Positions 1 through 10,585 of a stretch of 64,000 nucleotides of DNA are shown here, piece after piece (position 1 is the first letter of the stretch; the number at the start of each line of letters is the position of its first letter). The position numbers and the translations under genes are program-made. The notes under the pieces were generated by a model that had not been told where the DNA came from, made no database searches, and saw nothing but the letters and a program-made list of their open reading frames with translations. The stretch comes from Branchiostoma floridae. Lineage: Eukaryota > Chordata > Leptocardii > Amphioxiformes > Branchiostomatidae. Location of the stretch: positions 26,501,272 through 26,565,271 of the forward strand of contig NC_049982.1 of NCBI RefSeq assembly GCF_000003815.2. The letters run 5' to 3'.

Positions 1-38
1 AGGAAAACACTGTGCCCACAGCGGTTAACAGGCCATGT
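1..38 (-). pseudogene. Truncated copy of the recurrent WHERR exon
   Basis: On the minus strand this begins right after an acceptor-like CATCTTTTAG, then reads DMA and a degenerate LLTAVGTVF segment before leaving the window. The acceptor and the flanking intron (39-110) match the better copy at 22721-22941. A deletion has removed the WHERR codons. This is a fragment of the exon family described at 22721 and carries no function that can be read here. Confidence 0.5.
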
Positions 39-124
39 CTAAAAGATGAAATATAAAACGGTCACGTAAGAATACTTTGTTTAGACATGGTATCAATGTG
101 TTGGTTTGTTCGTTCAAAGTTGAA

Positions 125-3100
125 CTTCTTACCCCATTCCTATGGCAGGAAGTCTAGTGGTGTGCCCTCCGCCATGCGCCACACCACTCCGCATTGTGTC
201 GACAGCTCGCGCATCTCGTAATCTGGTGGCTTCTCCGTGGGGCAGGCAGCTGCATGTGCACTTCTTCTGTTCGCTGGGAAGGCTGCTTTTTATAGCCCTA
301 CCTCATTAGCATATGTACTCATTTGCATAACTCCCCTGATTCGTTATCGTCCAAAATTGAGTTAATTGACCACCTGGTTGTGGCGCGCGGGGACAGGTGT
401 ATCGCGGTGAATAGAAGTTAGAATCACTTGATAGTCATCCTAGATGGCATTGAGTACATGACATGAATTATTTATCAGTTTGCATGTGCAACGAGTCAAT
501 TTTGAAATGTATCTTACGCTGTGCGGGATTTCTGTTTAATAAAAGATTTTGCATTGAGACAAACAAGACGTTTTTACTGAGGTTGTACTAGTATTTGATT
601 TTGGTTTCATGGAAAAAAATCATTCAAATCTGTACGTTAGACCCACTGTTGAAATTGAAATACGTGCCTACGTATTGATTTGATCGCAATATTTTGATTA
701 CTGAAGAACAACGTCAGGATGTTAATAACAAATAAACTTTGACTGCAGAATGAAAAAATAGTATACACACAACAAATTGATTTTAATATACTTCCCAAGA
801 GCCTCTGCAGGCCCCACTAGATTTAGGTGATGACGCAATCTATAAAACAGGTGTTTCTGCCTGGCACGATTTCCCGCCACAGGCTACCGTATCTCTTCCA
901 TATACAAGTGCGGATAAAAAAGTAGTGCCAACTTCCATTCTACTGTTGTAAGTTCACCAGCCAATACTAGTTCTGCTTCATCACTGGCAATTTTTGGCAA
1001 TGTTTAGAACATATGGTTCCCTTACTCTATGATCCTTGGTTTGGTGATTCAACTTTTCCGCGGATGGATATATACGCCTCACTGTGTGATCTGAAGAGAC
1101 AAAGCCTCCGTAGTGACAGTCTTTCGGCGGTAAGGTTCCTATGTGGTCACAGGGCATTTTGGTGTCTGTTTATCGTCTCTTTTGGTCACTCTTCTTCTTC
1201 ATATTCTACTCATAAGTTTGTGAAGCTGTTGAGGTATCGCGGGGATACGTATAGCGGTTAAGCATTGTATTTTTTAAAAGTTTATGTCATATTTTGTCTC
1301 CGTATGGTACTCGGTGACTAGTTGGCATGCCCGCCATGTCCGGACATGCCTCTGACGTGACGTCAGTGTCTCCTATATGGCGTTTTGCCGTTTTATTCTT
1401 TCCTGTCGCCTCTTTGTGGCGGTGGTATGATTTGAGAGGCTGTTGGGCTGTATTTAAAGTGGTTATGCTCAAATTCCGCATTATCTTGGTAGTATTTTCG
1501 GCCGGGTTATGATCCGTCGTCTGTGCACATTGCCGCGCCAAGCTTAAAACATATTTGCGGAGGAAGAGAACAAGGACATACGTAGTTGTCCTTTATTCAT
1601 GATATAGTCATTCTTTTACTTCACAATATTTCCTTTCCTTCGCCACTCAAATAAATAGCGGCCCAAGCTATTCCTATGTTGCTGAAGATGACAGCAATAT
1701 TTTTTCTACAGATCAGCTCTTTGTTGTACGTATCAGCTAACGCCAAATGTTATTTGTTAGCCAAATGACAAATCCAAGTTGAGGTTTTCAAGGTTGTGAT
1801 TCGTCATCGGTGTATTCCTCACCGCCTGCATGGCTAGCAACGATTCGCGCTTGGTCACCAAGGACAGCTTGCAATTAAAAACTCGGGAGATTCCAGCCAG
1901 CTCGGGGTTAACTAATGTTAGTCAGGTTTTAAATCCACTGGTCAGCTTCTTGGAAACCCAGACTTCGGGGACTGTTTTAGGACGGTGGAAGCTGATTAAG
2001 TGTAGCTAGATGGGCTGGCTGGAAGATCCACTTTTGGCCTTGCGACGCAAGTTACTTGGAATAACCATATAGTCATTTCGGTTCTTGGCATGTGAACACA
2101 ACGTTGTAGATTTAAAAAATAATTTTTTAAAGAAATGAACGACAGTAACACAGAGTGGCAGGGCAATTTAAAACCAAATACATGAAGTACTAAAAAAATA
2201 AAAACCAGACCAATTGGTTTTACAGAACATTTGACAATGAGCCATTGATATAAATTGGAAAGTCATGTTACAATTCAAGTAATCGCTTTCCCTTTGTTTG
2301 TGTAATCTACTTTACGAGCAATATTTAGTTCCACTTTATAAAAGAAACAAGATAAAAGAAGCTGACAAATTCAATGAACATTTGCGGTTTTCAAATGCAA
2401 ACAATCTTTAATCACTATGGAGATTATCGGTTTTGTTGAAGAACCAGTCGTCCACTTGACCCAAGAAATATGCAGTTAAATTAAAGTTGAAAAATAGGTG
2501 GACAACTGTTTCTTTTTTCTCTCTTAAGAGGCCACATAGGATGTACAAACCCCATAAATGTATTGTTCTATTGCATGGTCAGAATTCACACAACAATTTG
2601 AACTGAAGCATACGGGGATTAGAATCTATAGAAAGATTATCAGGCAAACTGTACAGCTTATGCCATGGTAACGGTGTCAAATATTCTTTCCGTGAAAGTC
2701 TTACTTTCTCGGGCTTCGTTCATGAAAAATTTAAGTACAGGCTTTTAAGAGTTACACAGATCTTGATTTCCATCGCATTAATAACTTGTCTAGTCCTACT
2801 CCAGGCACATCTAGGAGGTCAAGTCAAAGAAACTTAGCAGACTAGAAGACTAAGACTATGACATGGTTTGAAGTAGTCGCTAAACGTACAATATTTGACC
2901 TAAAACTGTTAAAATCATTACGGACAAGAAGTCCTGAATACCGACATCTAGAACATTATCTAAAATATATTAAGTAGTCGTCGATTTTACAAAGATTACA
3001 AACGGTCGATGAAGCAGCTGTGGTTTTTCTGTGTCAGCCCCTCTTAGTTACTGAGCTCTCTGCAAAATATCCACAACAAACATTATATTGTCTACTTTCT

Positions 3101-3735
3101 TATTTATTCAAATAAACGTACAATATATGAATGCTTAATACGTAGTCTAATGTTAGCCCCTCATGTGCAACGTCGTGTGCATCTGTCAGCAAGGACATTG
3201 CATAGTCCTTCATACGGACCATTGATTAGCACAGATTGATGCTGTGACAGTCTTTAATACTATCGGGAAACCAAAATTCGGCCTAGTCATAATTATGATT
3301 TTCCCCACAAAAATCGGTGTGCCGAACGGATGCTTTTACACTACCAACCCAACCCAAACCCTGAGATCATAGGTTAAACCTATTTTACTTTAACCTTCCT
3401 CTCAAGCCAATGTTGAGGGGACGGGCTCCGTCTATGTTCTAAACGTTCACTTTCTGCTGCTTTTGTTGTCGAGTTCCCTCGTGTCCATCCTTTCCTCATT
3501 TGTCTGCACACGTTGGGCGTGGATGAAGTAAAATTGGCGGTAAATACTTGGCCAGAATCCGGTATATTTGAATCTATATATTTGTATCTGTTATGAACTC
3601 TTGAGACTTCAGCCTTTTTTTTTCAAAATCCACTAGTGACGTGCCCCTAAGGCTGGAAGTATTACCATTTCTGTTGTATGAGCGTCGGTCGAACCAGCCG
3701 TTTAGAATATGTGCCTTTCGAACATGGCAACAAAA
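125..3735. repeat. Segmental duplication, copy A (3.6 kb)
   Basis: Nearly colinear with 35490-39085 in direct orientation, with small indels only: for example about 20 bases near 2355-2380 are absent from the other copy, and there are several 1-10 base gaps. Blocks such as 1860-2010 and 2640-3240 are almost identical between copies. Most of it has no recognisable coding content apart from the 59-codon ORF at 1830. Beyond 3735 the two copies diverge abruptly at the sequence CGAACATGGC. 2010-3560 holds no gene I can see, only AT-rich sequence shared by both copies. Confidence 0.9.
1830..2009 (+). CDS. Small ORF conserved between duplicates (59 aa)
   Basis: ATG to TAG, beginning MASNDSRLVTKDSLQ and ending LGRWKLIKCS. 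The copy in the other duplicate (37195-37374) is also intact. I see one amino-acid change (Ser6 to Leu, TCG/TTG) and one silent change (ACT/ACC). No signal peptide, membrane segment or known motif is visible. It could be an exon, a small protein, or an ORF open by chance in a young duplication: the whole duplicate is highly similar, so an intact frame alone is weak evidence. Function unknown. Confidence 0.3.
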   Translation: MASNDSRLVTKDSLQLKTREIPASSGLTNVSQVLNPLVSFLETQTSGTVLGRWKLIKCS

Positions 3736-3912
3736 AGTATTGTTATGCATCCATGTAAAAATGACTATACTCAAGAGAAATTTGGATAGACCACGCCCGA
3801 ACACCAGCCTGAAAACGCATTACTTGGCATTATATGGTAGTGTCATTTATTATTGGACTTGCGTAACAGATTTATTCAATGAAGGATCCAATCAAGTACA
3901 TTAATAGTATGA

Positions 3913-4091
3913 ATTGTAACAGTGGTGTTCAAGGACTGCTAAACCGAAGACGCCTAACGGCTTAAGCCATTTGGCCGAACGGTTTGCACGTTCGATTTGT
4001 GATCCGGCTGCCCGGGTTCGGCGCGGGTTCGAATCCCGGGAGTCGGGGTGTTGTTTCTTTCTGTTCTTACTCGCCCCTCTGGTTGTTTCAG
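3913..4091 (+). mobile_element. tRNA-derived SINE-like insertion
   Basis: About 175 bases present here and missing from the paralogous sequence near 42960-42980, where AATAGTAT is followed directly by AATCTACAATAG. The insert holds a perfect pol III A box (TGGCCGAACGG, about 3970) and B box (GGTTCGAATCC, about 4027), then a pyrimidine-rich tail (TTGTTTCTTTCTG). The 5' and 3' acceptor strands do not pair, so it is not a functional tRNA. A tRNA-headed SINE or tRNA pseudogene fits best; the exact ends and the target duplication are uncertain. Confidence 0.65.
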
Positions 4092-4181
4092 AATCTACAA
4101 TAGCTTGAGTGTTTCGTGCGTACCGAGGACAGTATGCGTATATAGAAATAAGATTCAGCTATGCAAATTCTTGATACATAC

Positions 4182-4505
4182 CTTACCCTTATCTTGACGT
4201 CCACGAAGCCATCGTTGTTTTAACCTTTTTCTGGTCTTCCATGTGTTTCTCCATTTTAGTTCTTCGGCCACTTTCCCCCATATTCCATCGTCTGGGTACG
4301 AGGAAGCCGACGCTGCTTCGACGCCTGATGCGAATAATCTGCCCACAGCGTCGAGCAGCGCCGGCAAAGGCACAACCTTTCTTTCGTGCCACATCTTCTA
4401 GATAAGAGGATCACGAAGCTGCCTCAACTGCTGACGAAAATACTGTGCCCACAGCGGCGACCAGCGCCGGTAATGGTACAGTACGCCTTTCATGCCAAAC
4501 CATGT
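4182..4505 (-). pseudogene. Recurrent WHERR exon, two partial tandem copies
   Basis: Minus strand. A first partial exon (4505 down to about 4395) follows TTTTTAG and reads DMVWHERRTVPLPALVAAV, with a stop after EAAS. It is fused directly to a second copy (about 4394 down to 4182) reading WHERKVVPLPALLDAVGRLF, then SSYPDDGIWGKVAEELKW and NTWKTRKRLKQRW. That copy ends at the conserved donor AAG|GTATGT (4181-4176). The fusion inside the coding part suggests unequal exchange between exon copies. It lies downstream, on the minus strand, of the haspin pieces at 4580-5974. Confidence 0.6.
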
Positions 4506-4579
4506 CTAAAAATCAATTCCCGTGACTCTCTCACCACCAATTTTCATTGCCGCATCGGTACTAAAAAATCCCGTATCTT

Positions 4580-4637
4580 TTGAAGAATCTGCTCGAACGT
4601 TTTCTGAGGCTCACCGTTGACCGGGAATTCCCCCTGT
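4580..4637 (-). pseudogene. Haspin-like kinase, second exon fragment (frameshifted)
   Basis: Minus strand, directly after an acceptor TGTCCATAG. It reads EFPVNGEPQKTFEQIL, which aligns to the haspin segment after the conserved kinase lysine (QKTFEEILPE in vertebrate haspin). Compared with the copy at 33618-33701, 13 bases encoding IIPIE are missing just after the acceptor, which breaks the frame. The same 13-base loss is present at 39993-40050, so these two copies share a recent ancestor. Confidence 0.7.
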
Positions 4638-4958
4638 CTATGGACACAAAGAAACTATTTCATTTGCTGTCTTAAATTTCCTGCAGCTATACATGAATGT
4701 CTGTTGCCTTGTGAGAAACAGTGAAATGCATTAGACAGAGTCAGCTAGAAATCCACGAAAAGAATGTTCGTAAAACATTAGGAATTAATAAAAAGTGGAA
4801 AAATTTGGAGTACCTTTGGGTTAGATGTTTGATTGAATTTCAGACAAGTTTTAGTCAACACACAGATACACATCCACATACACACATACCCGTACCCACA
4901 TACATGTACATGCACGACAGTCCTTTACCAACCAGAGGATGTGTTTCATGTTCACCAC

Positions 4959-5974
4959 CTTGAGTACTACTGTGTCGCCATTGTCTGTCTTCGTCCGAAA
5001 GACCTCTCCGAAGACGCCTTCTCCTATCTTCACACAGCCTAAAATGAGTGCTACTGTGTCGCCATTGTCTGTCTTCGTCCGAAAGACCTCTCCGAAGACG
5101 CCTTCTCCTATCTTCACACAGCCTAAAATGAGTGCTACTGTGTCGCCATTGTCTGTCTTCGGTCGAAAGACGTCCAAGGAAATGCCCTCTCCTATCTTCA
5201 CACAGCCTAAAATGAGTGCTACTGTGTCGCCATTGTCTGTCTTTGGTCGAAAGACGTCCAAGGAAATGCCCTCTCCTATCTTCACACAGCCTAAAATGAG
5301 TGCTACTGTGTCGCCATTGTCTGTCTTCGGTCGAAAGACGTCCAAGAAAATGCCCTCTCCTATCTAAACACAGCCTAAAATGAGTGCTACTGTGTCGCCA
5401 TTGTCTGTCTTCGGTCGAAAGACGTCCAAGAAAATGCCCTCTCCTATCTAAACACAGCCTAAAATGAGTGCTACTGTGTCGCCATTGTCTGTCTTCGTCC
5501 GAAAGACCTCTCCGAAGACGCCTTCTCCTATCTTCACACAGCCTAAAATGAGTGCTACTGTGTCGCCATTGTCTGTCTTCGGTCGAAAGACGTCCAAGAA
5601 AATGCCCTCTCCTATCTAAACACAGCCTAAAATGAGTGCTACTGTGTCGCCATTGTCTGTCTTCGGTCGAAAGACGTCCAAGAAAATGCCCTCTCCTATC
5701 TAAACACAGCCTAAAATGAGTGCTACTGTGTCGCCATTGTCTGTCTTCGTCCGAAAGACCTCTCCGAAGACGCCTTCTCCTATCTTCACACAGCCTAAAA
5801 TGAGTGCTACTGTGTCGCCATTGTCTGTCTTCGTCCGAAAGACCTCTCCGAAGACGCCTTCTCCTATCTTCACACAGCCTAAAATGAGTGCTACTGTGTC
5901 GCCATTGTCTGTCTTCGGTCGAAAGACGTCCCCGAAAATGCCCTCTCCTATCTTCACACAGCCTAAAATGATGT
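4959..5974 (-). repeat. 84-bp tandem array of a haspin P-loop exon (12 units)
   Basis: Twelve units, each exactly 84 bases, starting at 4967, 5051, 5135 and so on to 5891. On the minus strand each unit encodes 28 residues, with the core KIGEGxFGxVFRxKTDNGD containing a protein-kinase glycine-rich loop (GxGxFGxV). The period keeps the frame. Units end LIL, because each is joined through an ATTTTAG copied from the intron 3' end, so every unit carries an acceptor-like site. The unit nearest 4959 ends in the ordinary exon end CTCAAG followed by GTGGTG. Four units (5303, 5387, 5555, 5639) carry a TAG in place of the lysine codon before IGEG, so the array is not one open frame. By sequence type the order from 4967 is A A B B C C A C C A A D, which implies multi-unit duplication steps. 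The single-copy exon is at 33995-34090. Confidence 0.9.
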
Positions 5975-6345
5975 CAACATGCAACATGTTCAATAGACCC
6001 ACACAGCTATGTCAAAACATATTACAAATGCAGAATAGAAACATAAAAATGCAAAGTTTTGACAGCCAATTTCTCATTGGAAGGTGAGAACACGCTCCTG
6101 CTTACAGTGTAGCAAGAGTTTGTCCTTGGGAGGCATCTGGAAGGAACAATTATTCACCAACATAAGTAAGATAAATGTTGCACAGAGCGCGTATTTGTAA
6201 GCTTTCCTTGTTTCTAATAAGCACATACTATCAGCAGAACTTCAGATAAAACTATTGTACACGTTATGATACCGGGTCTAGATATAAGACTCGTACTAAC
6301 TGCACATTGAAGTAAACGTGAGTTGCAGAGAATTATACAGCTCAT
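5975..6345. repeat. Duplicated haspin intron sequence
   Basis: Matches 34091-34215, 40357-40870 and, briefly, 52158-52240 (for example ATGTCAAAACATATTACAAA). It lies upstream of the haspin exon on the minus strand in every copy, so it is best read as intron carried along with the exon. No coding content is visible. Confidence 0.6.
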
Positions 6346-6620
6346 GCAACAAAAAGTATTGTTATGCATCCATGTACAAACGACTATACTCAAGAAAAAC
6401 AATATCTGAAAGTAGTGTGTTTAAAAAAGGCTTTAGCCAGTGCACGTCATTCTGTCGTTTTTGCTTCGTATGACGGAAAAATATCAAGGCCATTCCTCAG
6501 ACAAAATTCAGGTAAAGATGTAGTAAATTTTATTCACGATGTAGCAAAACTTGAATATCCACGCCCGAACACTGGCCTGAAAACGCATTTGCGGCAGCAT
6601 ATCTTAGTGCCATGTAAATG
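6346..6620. repeat. Dispersed repeat also seen at 3731-3840 and 40860-40930
   Basis: Shares GCAACAAAAAGTATTGTTAT and CACGCCCGAACACYRGCCTG with 3731-3840 and, in part, with 40866-40930. The plus-strand open frame here is not conserved in the other copies. It is treated as non-coding repeat. Confidence 0.5.
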
Positions 6621-6624
6621 AATA

Positions 6625-7115
6625 GGAAGGTCTTTGAGGAATTCTTTCCTTTCAGTGACCTGAACAGGAGCATATATGTTAACACAGTTTTGATGTATCT
6701 TTTTCCTTTAAAATGTCACAAGATATGATCCGTCAATTCTTATGACAGTGGTGTGACAACACTGTATGGGCACCTGCGCACCAAATAGATTTATTACCAG
6801 GATTCCGAATAACTTTCCCACAGTTTGGTCCATGTTTGTTGTTCTATAACACTACTTACATGGCATTCTTGTAAACAAAGTATATCAACTTTCTTCTCTT
6901 TCATGTACCTGTATATTCTTCTTCTTTCTAATAGCGTCTTTCATTTCATTTGCTTTCAATCTTACTATTGGTAGAGCCACGAGGAATCCAAGGAGAAGGA
7001 AGAGGGTAAATTACATCAAATTAGTCTTGAATTACTAAATGAACCAGGAATTCAATTCTCTCAATCCTTTCCTTATTTGCACCTCCTCTGGACGTTGAAC
7101 ACATATATGGGAAGC
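6625..7115 (-). pseudogene. L1-like LINE fragment
   Basis: Colinear with the minus-strand endonuclease-containing fragment at 47900-48230 (shared blocks such as CTTTGAGGAATT and CAGTGGTGTGACAACACTGT), followed by sequence shared with 48640-48740 and 49100-49220. Frames are broken throughout. By homology to 47611-48093 it belongs to the same decayed non-LTR retrotransposon on the minus strand. Confidence 0.5.
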
Positions 7116-7194
7116 CCACTCTTACGGAGACTTACTTAAGTGTGCACATGGCGGCGATAAGCATTCCAAACCAACCAGTTATTTTTTTTTATTT

Positions 7195-7410
7195 GAAGCC
7201 AATGCAGAACAATTAACAGATTCTTTTCTTGAGTCTGTCAAATTCTATATCAATGTTGTCTTTTATTGTAGTAATTGTTAACTTTAAGACTGTTAATTTC
7301 TTTTCAAAGGACAGATGACATTGTTCCTTCCACAACCGATGTCTCACTTCCGACACAATATGAGTTGCTAGAGTAACTGCTTTTGGACGTATTGCAGCAA
7401 CTAGATACAT
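7195..7410 (-). pseudogene. Possible further LINE debris
   Basis: 7195-7255 resembles 50845-50905 (GCCAATGCAGA, GAGTCTRTMAAATTCT). The minus-strand frame is short and basic (TIKDNIDIEFDRLKKRI). It is placed with the LINE relics only because of position and repeat status; the identity is uncertain. Confidence 0.2.
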
Positions 7411-7624
7411 GCATATGATTTGTGATTGGCCAGGCGTTTATTTAACTGAACAGAATTTTTATTCCTTTGAGTAGCTATCGAAAACAATTAATTGATGTGC
7501 AAAAGAGGCGCTATGTAACAAAATCTACAAGGAGCCGTCTCACGAGTGTGTATGCGATGTTTAAACTATTTATTTACATTTATGAGGTAATGTTTGGTCC
7601 ATTTTCACTATAAGAGGCTTGAGA

Positions 7625-7722
7625 TGGATCTCCTGACTAAAACACCCTGTCCACTGCGGCGAAAAGCGCCAGAACAAGAACAACTCTCTGTTCATGCCCA
7701 ACATTCTTCATCCTAAAAGATG
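7625..7722 (-). pseudogene. Decayed copy of the recurrent WHERR exon
   Basis: Minus strand: CATCTTTTAG acceptor, then a frame recognisable as GHEQRVV, LALFAAVDRVF, then a stop. It lacks the RKRLKQRW half. This is an old, isolated fragment of the family. Confidence 0.45.
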
Positions 7723-7779
7723 CGTTTTCAATGTCGTTTACAGGCTTTTGGCTTTGCGTTTAAAATCATGCAATTTCGG

Positions 7780-8325
7780 GTAACCACCGAGGAGACGTAC
7801 GAAATGTTGTCGGGACGCGTATCAAATTTTCCGGGCCCGTGTAACCACCGAGGAGACGTACGAAATCTTGTCGGGACGCGTCTAAAATTTTCCCGGCCCG
7901 TGTAACCACCGAGGAAACGTACGAAATGTTTTGTCGGGACGCGCATAAAATTTTCCCGGCCCGTGTAACCACCGAGAGACGTACGAAATGTTGTCGGGAC
8001 GCGTATCAAATTTTCCGGGCCCGTGTAACCACCGAGGAGACGTACGAAATGTTGTCGGGACGCGTATCAAATTTTCTCGGCCCGTGTAACTACCGAGAGA
8101 CGTATGAAATGTTGTCGGGGTGCGTACCAAATTTTCCCGGCCCGTGTAACCACCGAGAGACGTACGAAATGTTGTCGGGACGCGTACGAAATGTTGTCGG
8201 GGCGCGTACCAAATTTTCCCGGCCCGTGTAACGAACTGCCCACCGAGAGACGTACGAAATTTTGCCGATTCGCGTTCCAAATTTTCCCGGCCCGCGCCAC
8301 GAACGCCGCGCACAAGTTTGTTCGT
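7780..8325. repeat. Minisatellite, about 62-bp unit
   Basis: Eight or more units built on AAATTTTCCCGGCCCGTGTA plus ACCACCGAGGAGACGTACGA plus AATGTTGTCGGGACGCGTA. Unit length varies slightly (about 58-70), and one unit contains an internal partial duplication near 8170-8200. Open frames on both strands are by-products of the repeat. GC-rich compared with its surroundings. Confidence 0.9.
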
Positions 8326-8518
8326 ACCAGAGTTTCATACGCGTATGGATTTCATAATCAAACAAAGTTGACGCTGTGTAAATAGTGAAATTTGTTACAA
8401 ATAGATAGCTTTGATATTAATTGTGTGACTTTTTCAACTCCTAAGTAACGAGCCTGAAGTAACTACAGCTCAATCACGCTTTTGTGGCAATATACATATC
8501 AGTATTAGTTTTTTAAAA

Positions 8519-8977
8519 TTAAACGGACATCCTTCCTTAACGCCCGGTCTTTTCACGATTTTCTGCAAGCATGGGATCTGCTATGGTTTTGAGGCTATGA
8601 CAAGCTGCGAGTCCCCATATCACCCCTTCGAAATCATCCGTACACGTTTTGATATAGCACCACAGATTATTGTGTATGATAATGCATGCATGCTTAACAG
8701 ATATGCCATGAACAGAGAGCCTCACTTTTTCCGTAGCACCACCTTCCTTGTTGATCGCTTTCACTTCAAAGGACATATTGGATGTTCTCTTGGCTATTGC
8801 ATGGATACTTACAAGACCTTCCTTGACATTAAATCTATCAACTCACAAGTTAACGAACAGGCTAACTCCGGGCTAATCAGAATCCAACCACAAGTCTCCT
8901 ACATGACTCCCTCCAACTTCATGTTTCACACCTCCCTTTTCCTCGCTATCCGCAACATGGATGTCATTTCCGACTAA
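8519..8977 (+). pseudogene. KDZ-type transposase, C-terminal fragment
   Basis: Open on the plus strand from at least 8519 to the stop at 8975-8977. It reads HPSLTPGLFTIFCKHGICYG, then CESPYHPFEI, IIVYDNACMLNRYAMNREP, FLVDRFHFKGHIGCS, INSQVNEQANSGL and FMFHTSLFLAIRNM. This order (PGLFT-C-HG, YDNAC, NREP-FF, DRFH-GH-GCS, NSQVNEQAN) is the C-terminal signature of Kyakuja-Dileera-Zisupton (KDZ) transposases and of the host proteins derived from them. YDNAC and NEQAN are the most telling motifs. The N-terminal part (cysteine cluster and first catalytic acids) is absent from the preceding sequence, so this is a truncated copy or one exon of a split gene. The ATG at 8597 is internal to the conserved region and should not be taken as the start. 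Confidence 0.75.
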
Positions 8978-8979
8978 TC

Positions 8980-9990
8980 AGACTAACTAGTCTCTGTCAT
9001 GGCATGTTCTGTTCTTCAAAAGGAACATGTTTTCAAACTACCATTGGTTTTTTGACATGCAGCTTGGCATCCTCGAACAAAAGCAATGCTTGTTGTACCT
9101 TTCCATATGAATGTACGGTCACACTGACTTGATTATATGGATAAAATCTACTGTGTCTATTTTATGAAATACTGTAATTCCAACTGGACTGTAAATCATA
9201 CACTACAGTAAATTTGTTCATTGAGCATTTTATGTTCAGTGCAAGTGACGATTTTTATACTATACTTCTGGACGTCATGTTTGAAATTCATAACACTATG
9301 GTCTTCAACAGTAAACAGTAAGAATAACAAGTGTAAATTAGAATAAGTGTGCATGTGAAAATGCATTACCATGCCGATGGAGTCATGATTTATATGTACA
9401 TTTGCTGTTGTTGATATGTTTTAGTATTCACCTTTTATCCTATATTGGCCTGGCTGTATTTATAAAGGTTGCTTAACACGATGAATGTTGTAGGGTACTG
9501 CTGTCAAGGTATAAAACAGTCTGCTGTGTTTGGAGAGTTTACTTGACATCACATTCAACAACAAACAACTTCAGAGCTTTTGTAAATATTATGTAAATGA
9601 CTTACACATTTATCTATGAATCGTGTATCTGTGCCGTTAAAAACTGTCTCTGTTGTAAGAATTTTGTAGTAACTGTATTCTTCAACGAATATGTACCAAA
9701 TCTATGGCATCTTGAAGGCCTACTGATCCCAAATGATGAATCTATGTTGTTTAGAAACTAACAGAAATAGATGTCATTAATAGTTCTAAACAGCTACTTA
9801 TCACAGTTAGATTGTTACAAAATGTTAGAACAAAGGGCAAGAAACACCCTCTGTCTTGGTAATGTGGAACTGACTCAGGTCATCCAAAGGTCAGCCAAAG
9901 TGAACAAACCGATGATATTAACGTCAACGATATATGACGTTTGCTGTACTTTTAGTCACATTTCCATGTTGCTCCCATGATGATTTCGGA
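8980..9990. other. AT-rich stretch without recognisable gene
   Basis: Follows the KDZ fragment. Only short unconserved frames are present (for example 9771-9980). It could be the 3' part of the element or ordinary intergenic DNA. Nothing can be supported. Confidence 0.3.
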
Positions 9991-10019
9991 ATTTCCAAAA
10001 TCAAGTTAAGGTATGAATG

Positions 10020-10216
10020 GGTTTGTAATGGCATTTATAATGTGACTACTGTAATATAGATTGTATTTGTACAAATTGTAGTGTATTGTTATGCGTTTCA
10101 TATTGTAAACTGTTAAGAAATTGTTGAAGCAACATTCCACTTTGATGAGTCTTGTCATTTTTCACTGTTTATACCCTTGCAATTAGTCTACGGGCATGAA
10201 TTTGCAAAGAAACATA
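10020..10216 (+). repeat. LINE-like 3' tail, copy 1
   Basis: Ends in TTGCAATTAGTCTACGGGCA followed by TGAATTTGCAAAGAAA. The same ending occurs at 10488-10530. A short conserved 3' tail that recurs with unrelated upstream sequence is typical of 5'-truncated non-LTR retrotransposons. No coding part remains. Confidence 0.45.
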
Positions 10217-10379
10217 AATAGAGTATATAATATGCAGACATGTTTTTTATACCACCACACACCCCAAAAAATATCGCATAGTACGGATTCTTCTTTCATA
10301 TTTCGGTCATTCAACAAAATGGAATGAAATCTAAGAGGTTGAAACAGACTTGATTATACAAATGTACAAATATATTTTG

Positions 10380-10545
10380 ATCGAATGGCAAAACTCGGTT
10401 TGCTGACGCTGCTCAATCTAATAAAAAGTAAGGACCATACCCGTAAATTGAGCCAGGAACACTATACCGACTCATTAACTGTATCATTGCAATTAGCCTA
10501 CGGGCATGGATTTGCAAATAAATTATTATTATTAACTCTGCGCTC
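10380..10545 (+). repeat. LINE-like 3' tail, copy 2
   Basis: Contains TTGCAATTAGCCTACGGGCA, then TGGATTTGCAAATAAA and an ATT microsatellite (TTATTATTATTAA). Same tail as 10190-10215. Presumed truncated LINE insertion on the plus strand. Confidence 0.5.
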
Positions 10546-10585
10546 CCCGCGAGCGGACGGGAAAAACAACACAACCGTCAGTAAA

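Noticed and set aside
1013-1261. 82-codon plus frame in duplicate A
   Set aside because: The frame is not kept in copies at 36342 and 41138, which carry indels.
3960-4050. Functional tRNA gene
   Set aside because: A and B boxes are perfect, but the acceptor-stem strands do not pair; better explained as a SINE insertion.
4939-5367. 142-codon plus-strand repeat protein
   Set aside because: Antisense shadow of the 84-bp array; the minus strand reads a kinase P-loop.
7882-8313. Repeat protein on the minus strand (GRENL...PTTFRTS)
   Set aside because: Product of the 62-bp minisatellite; different frames are open in the same way.
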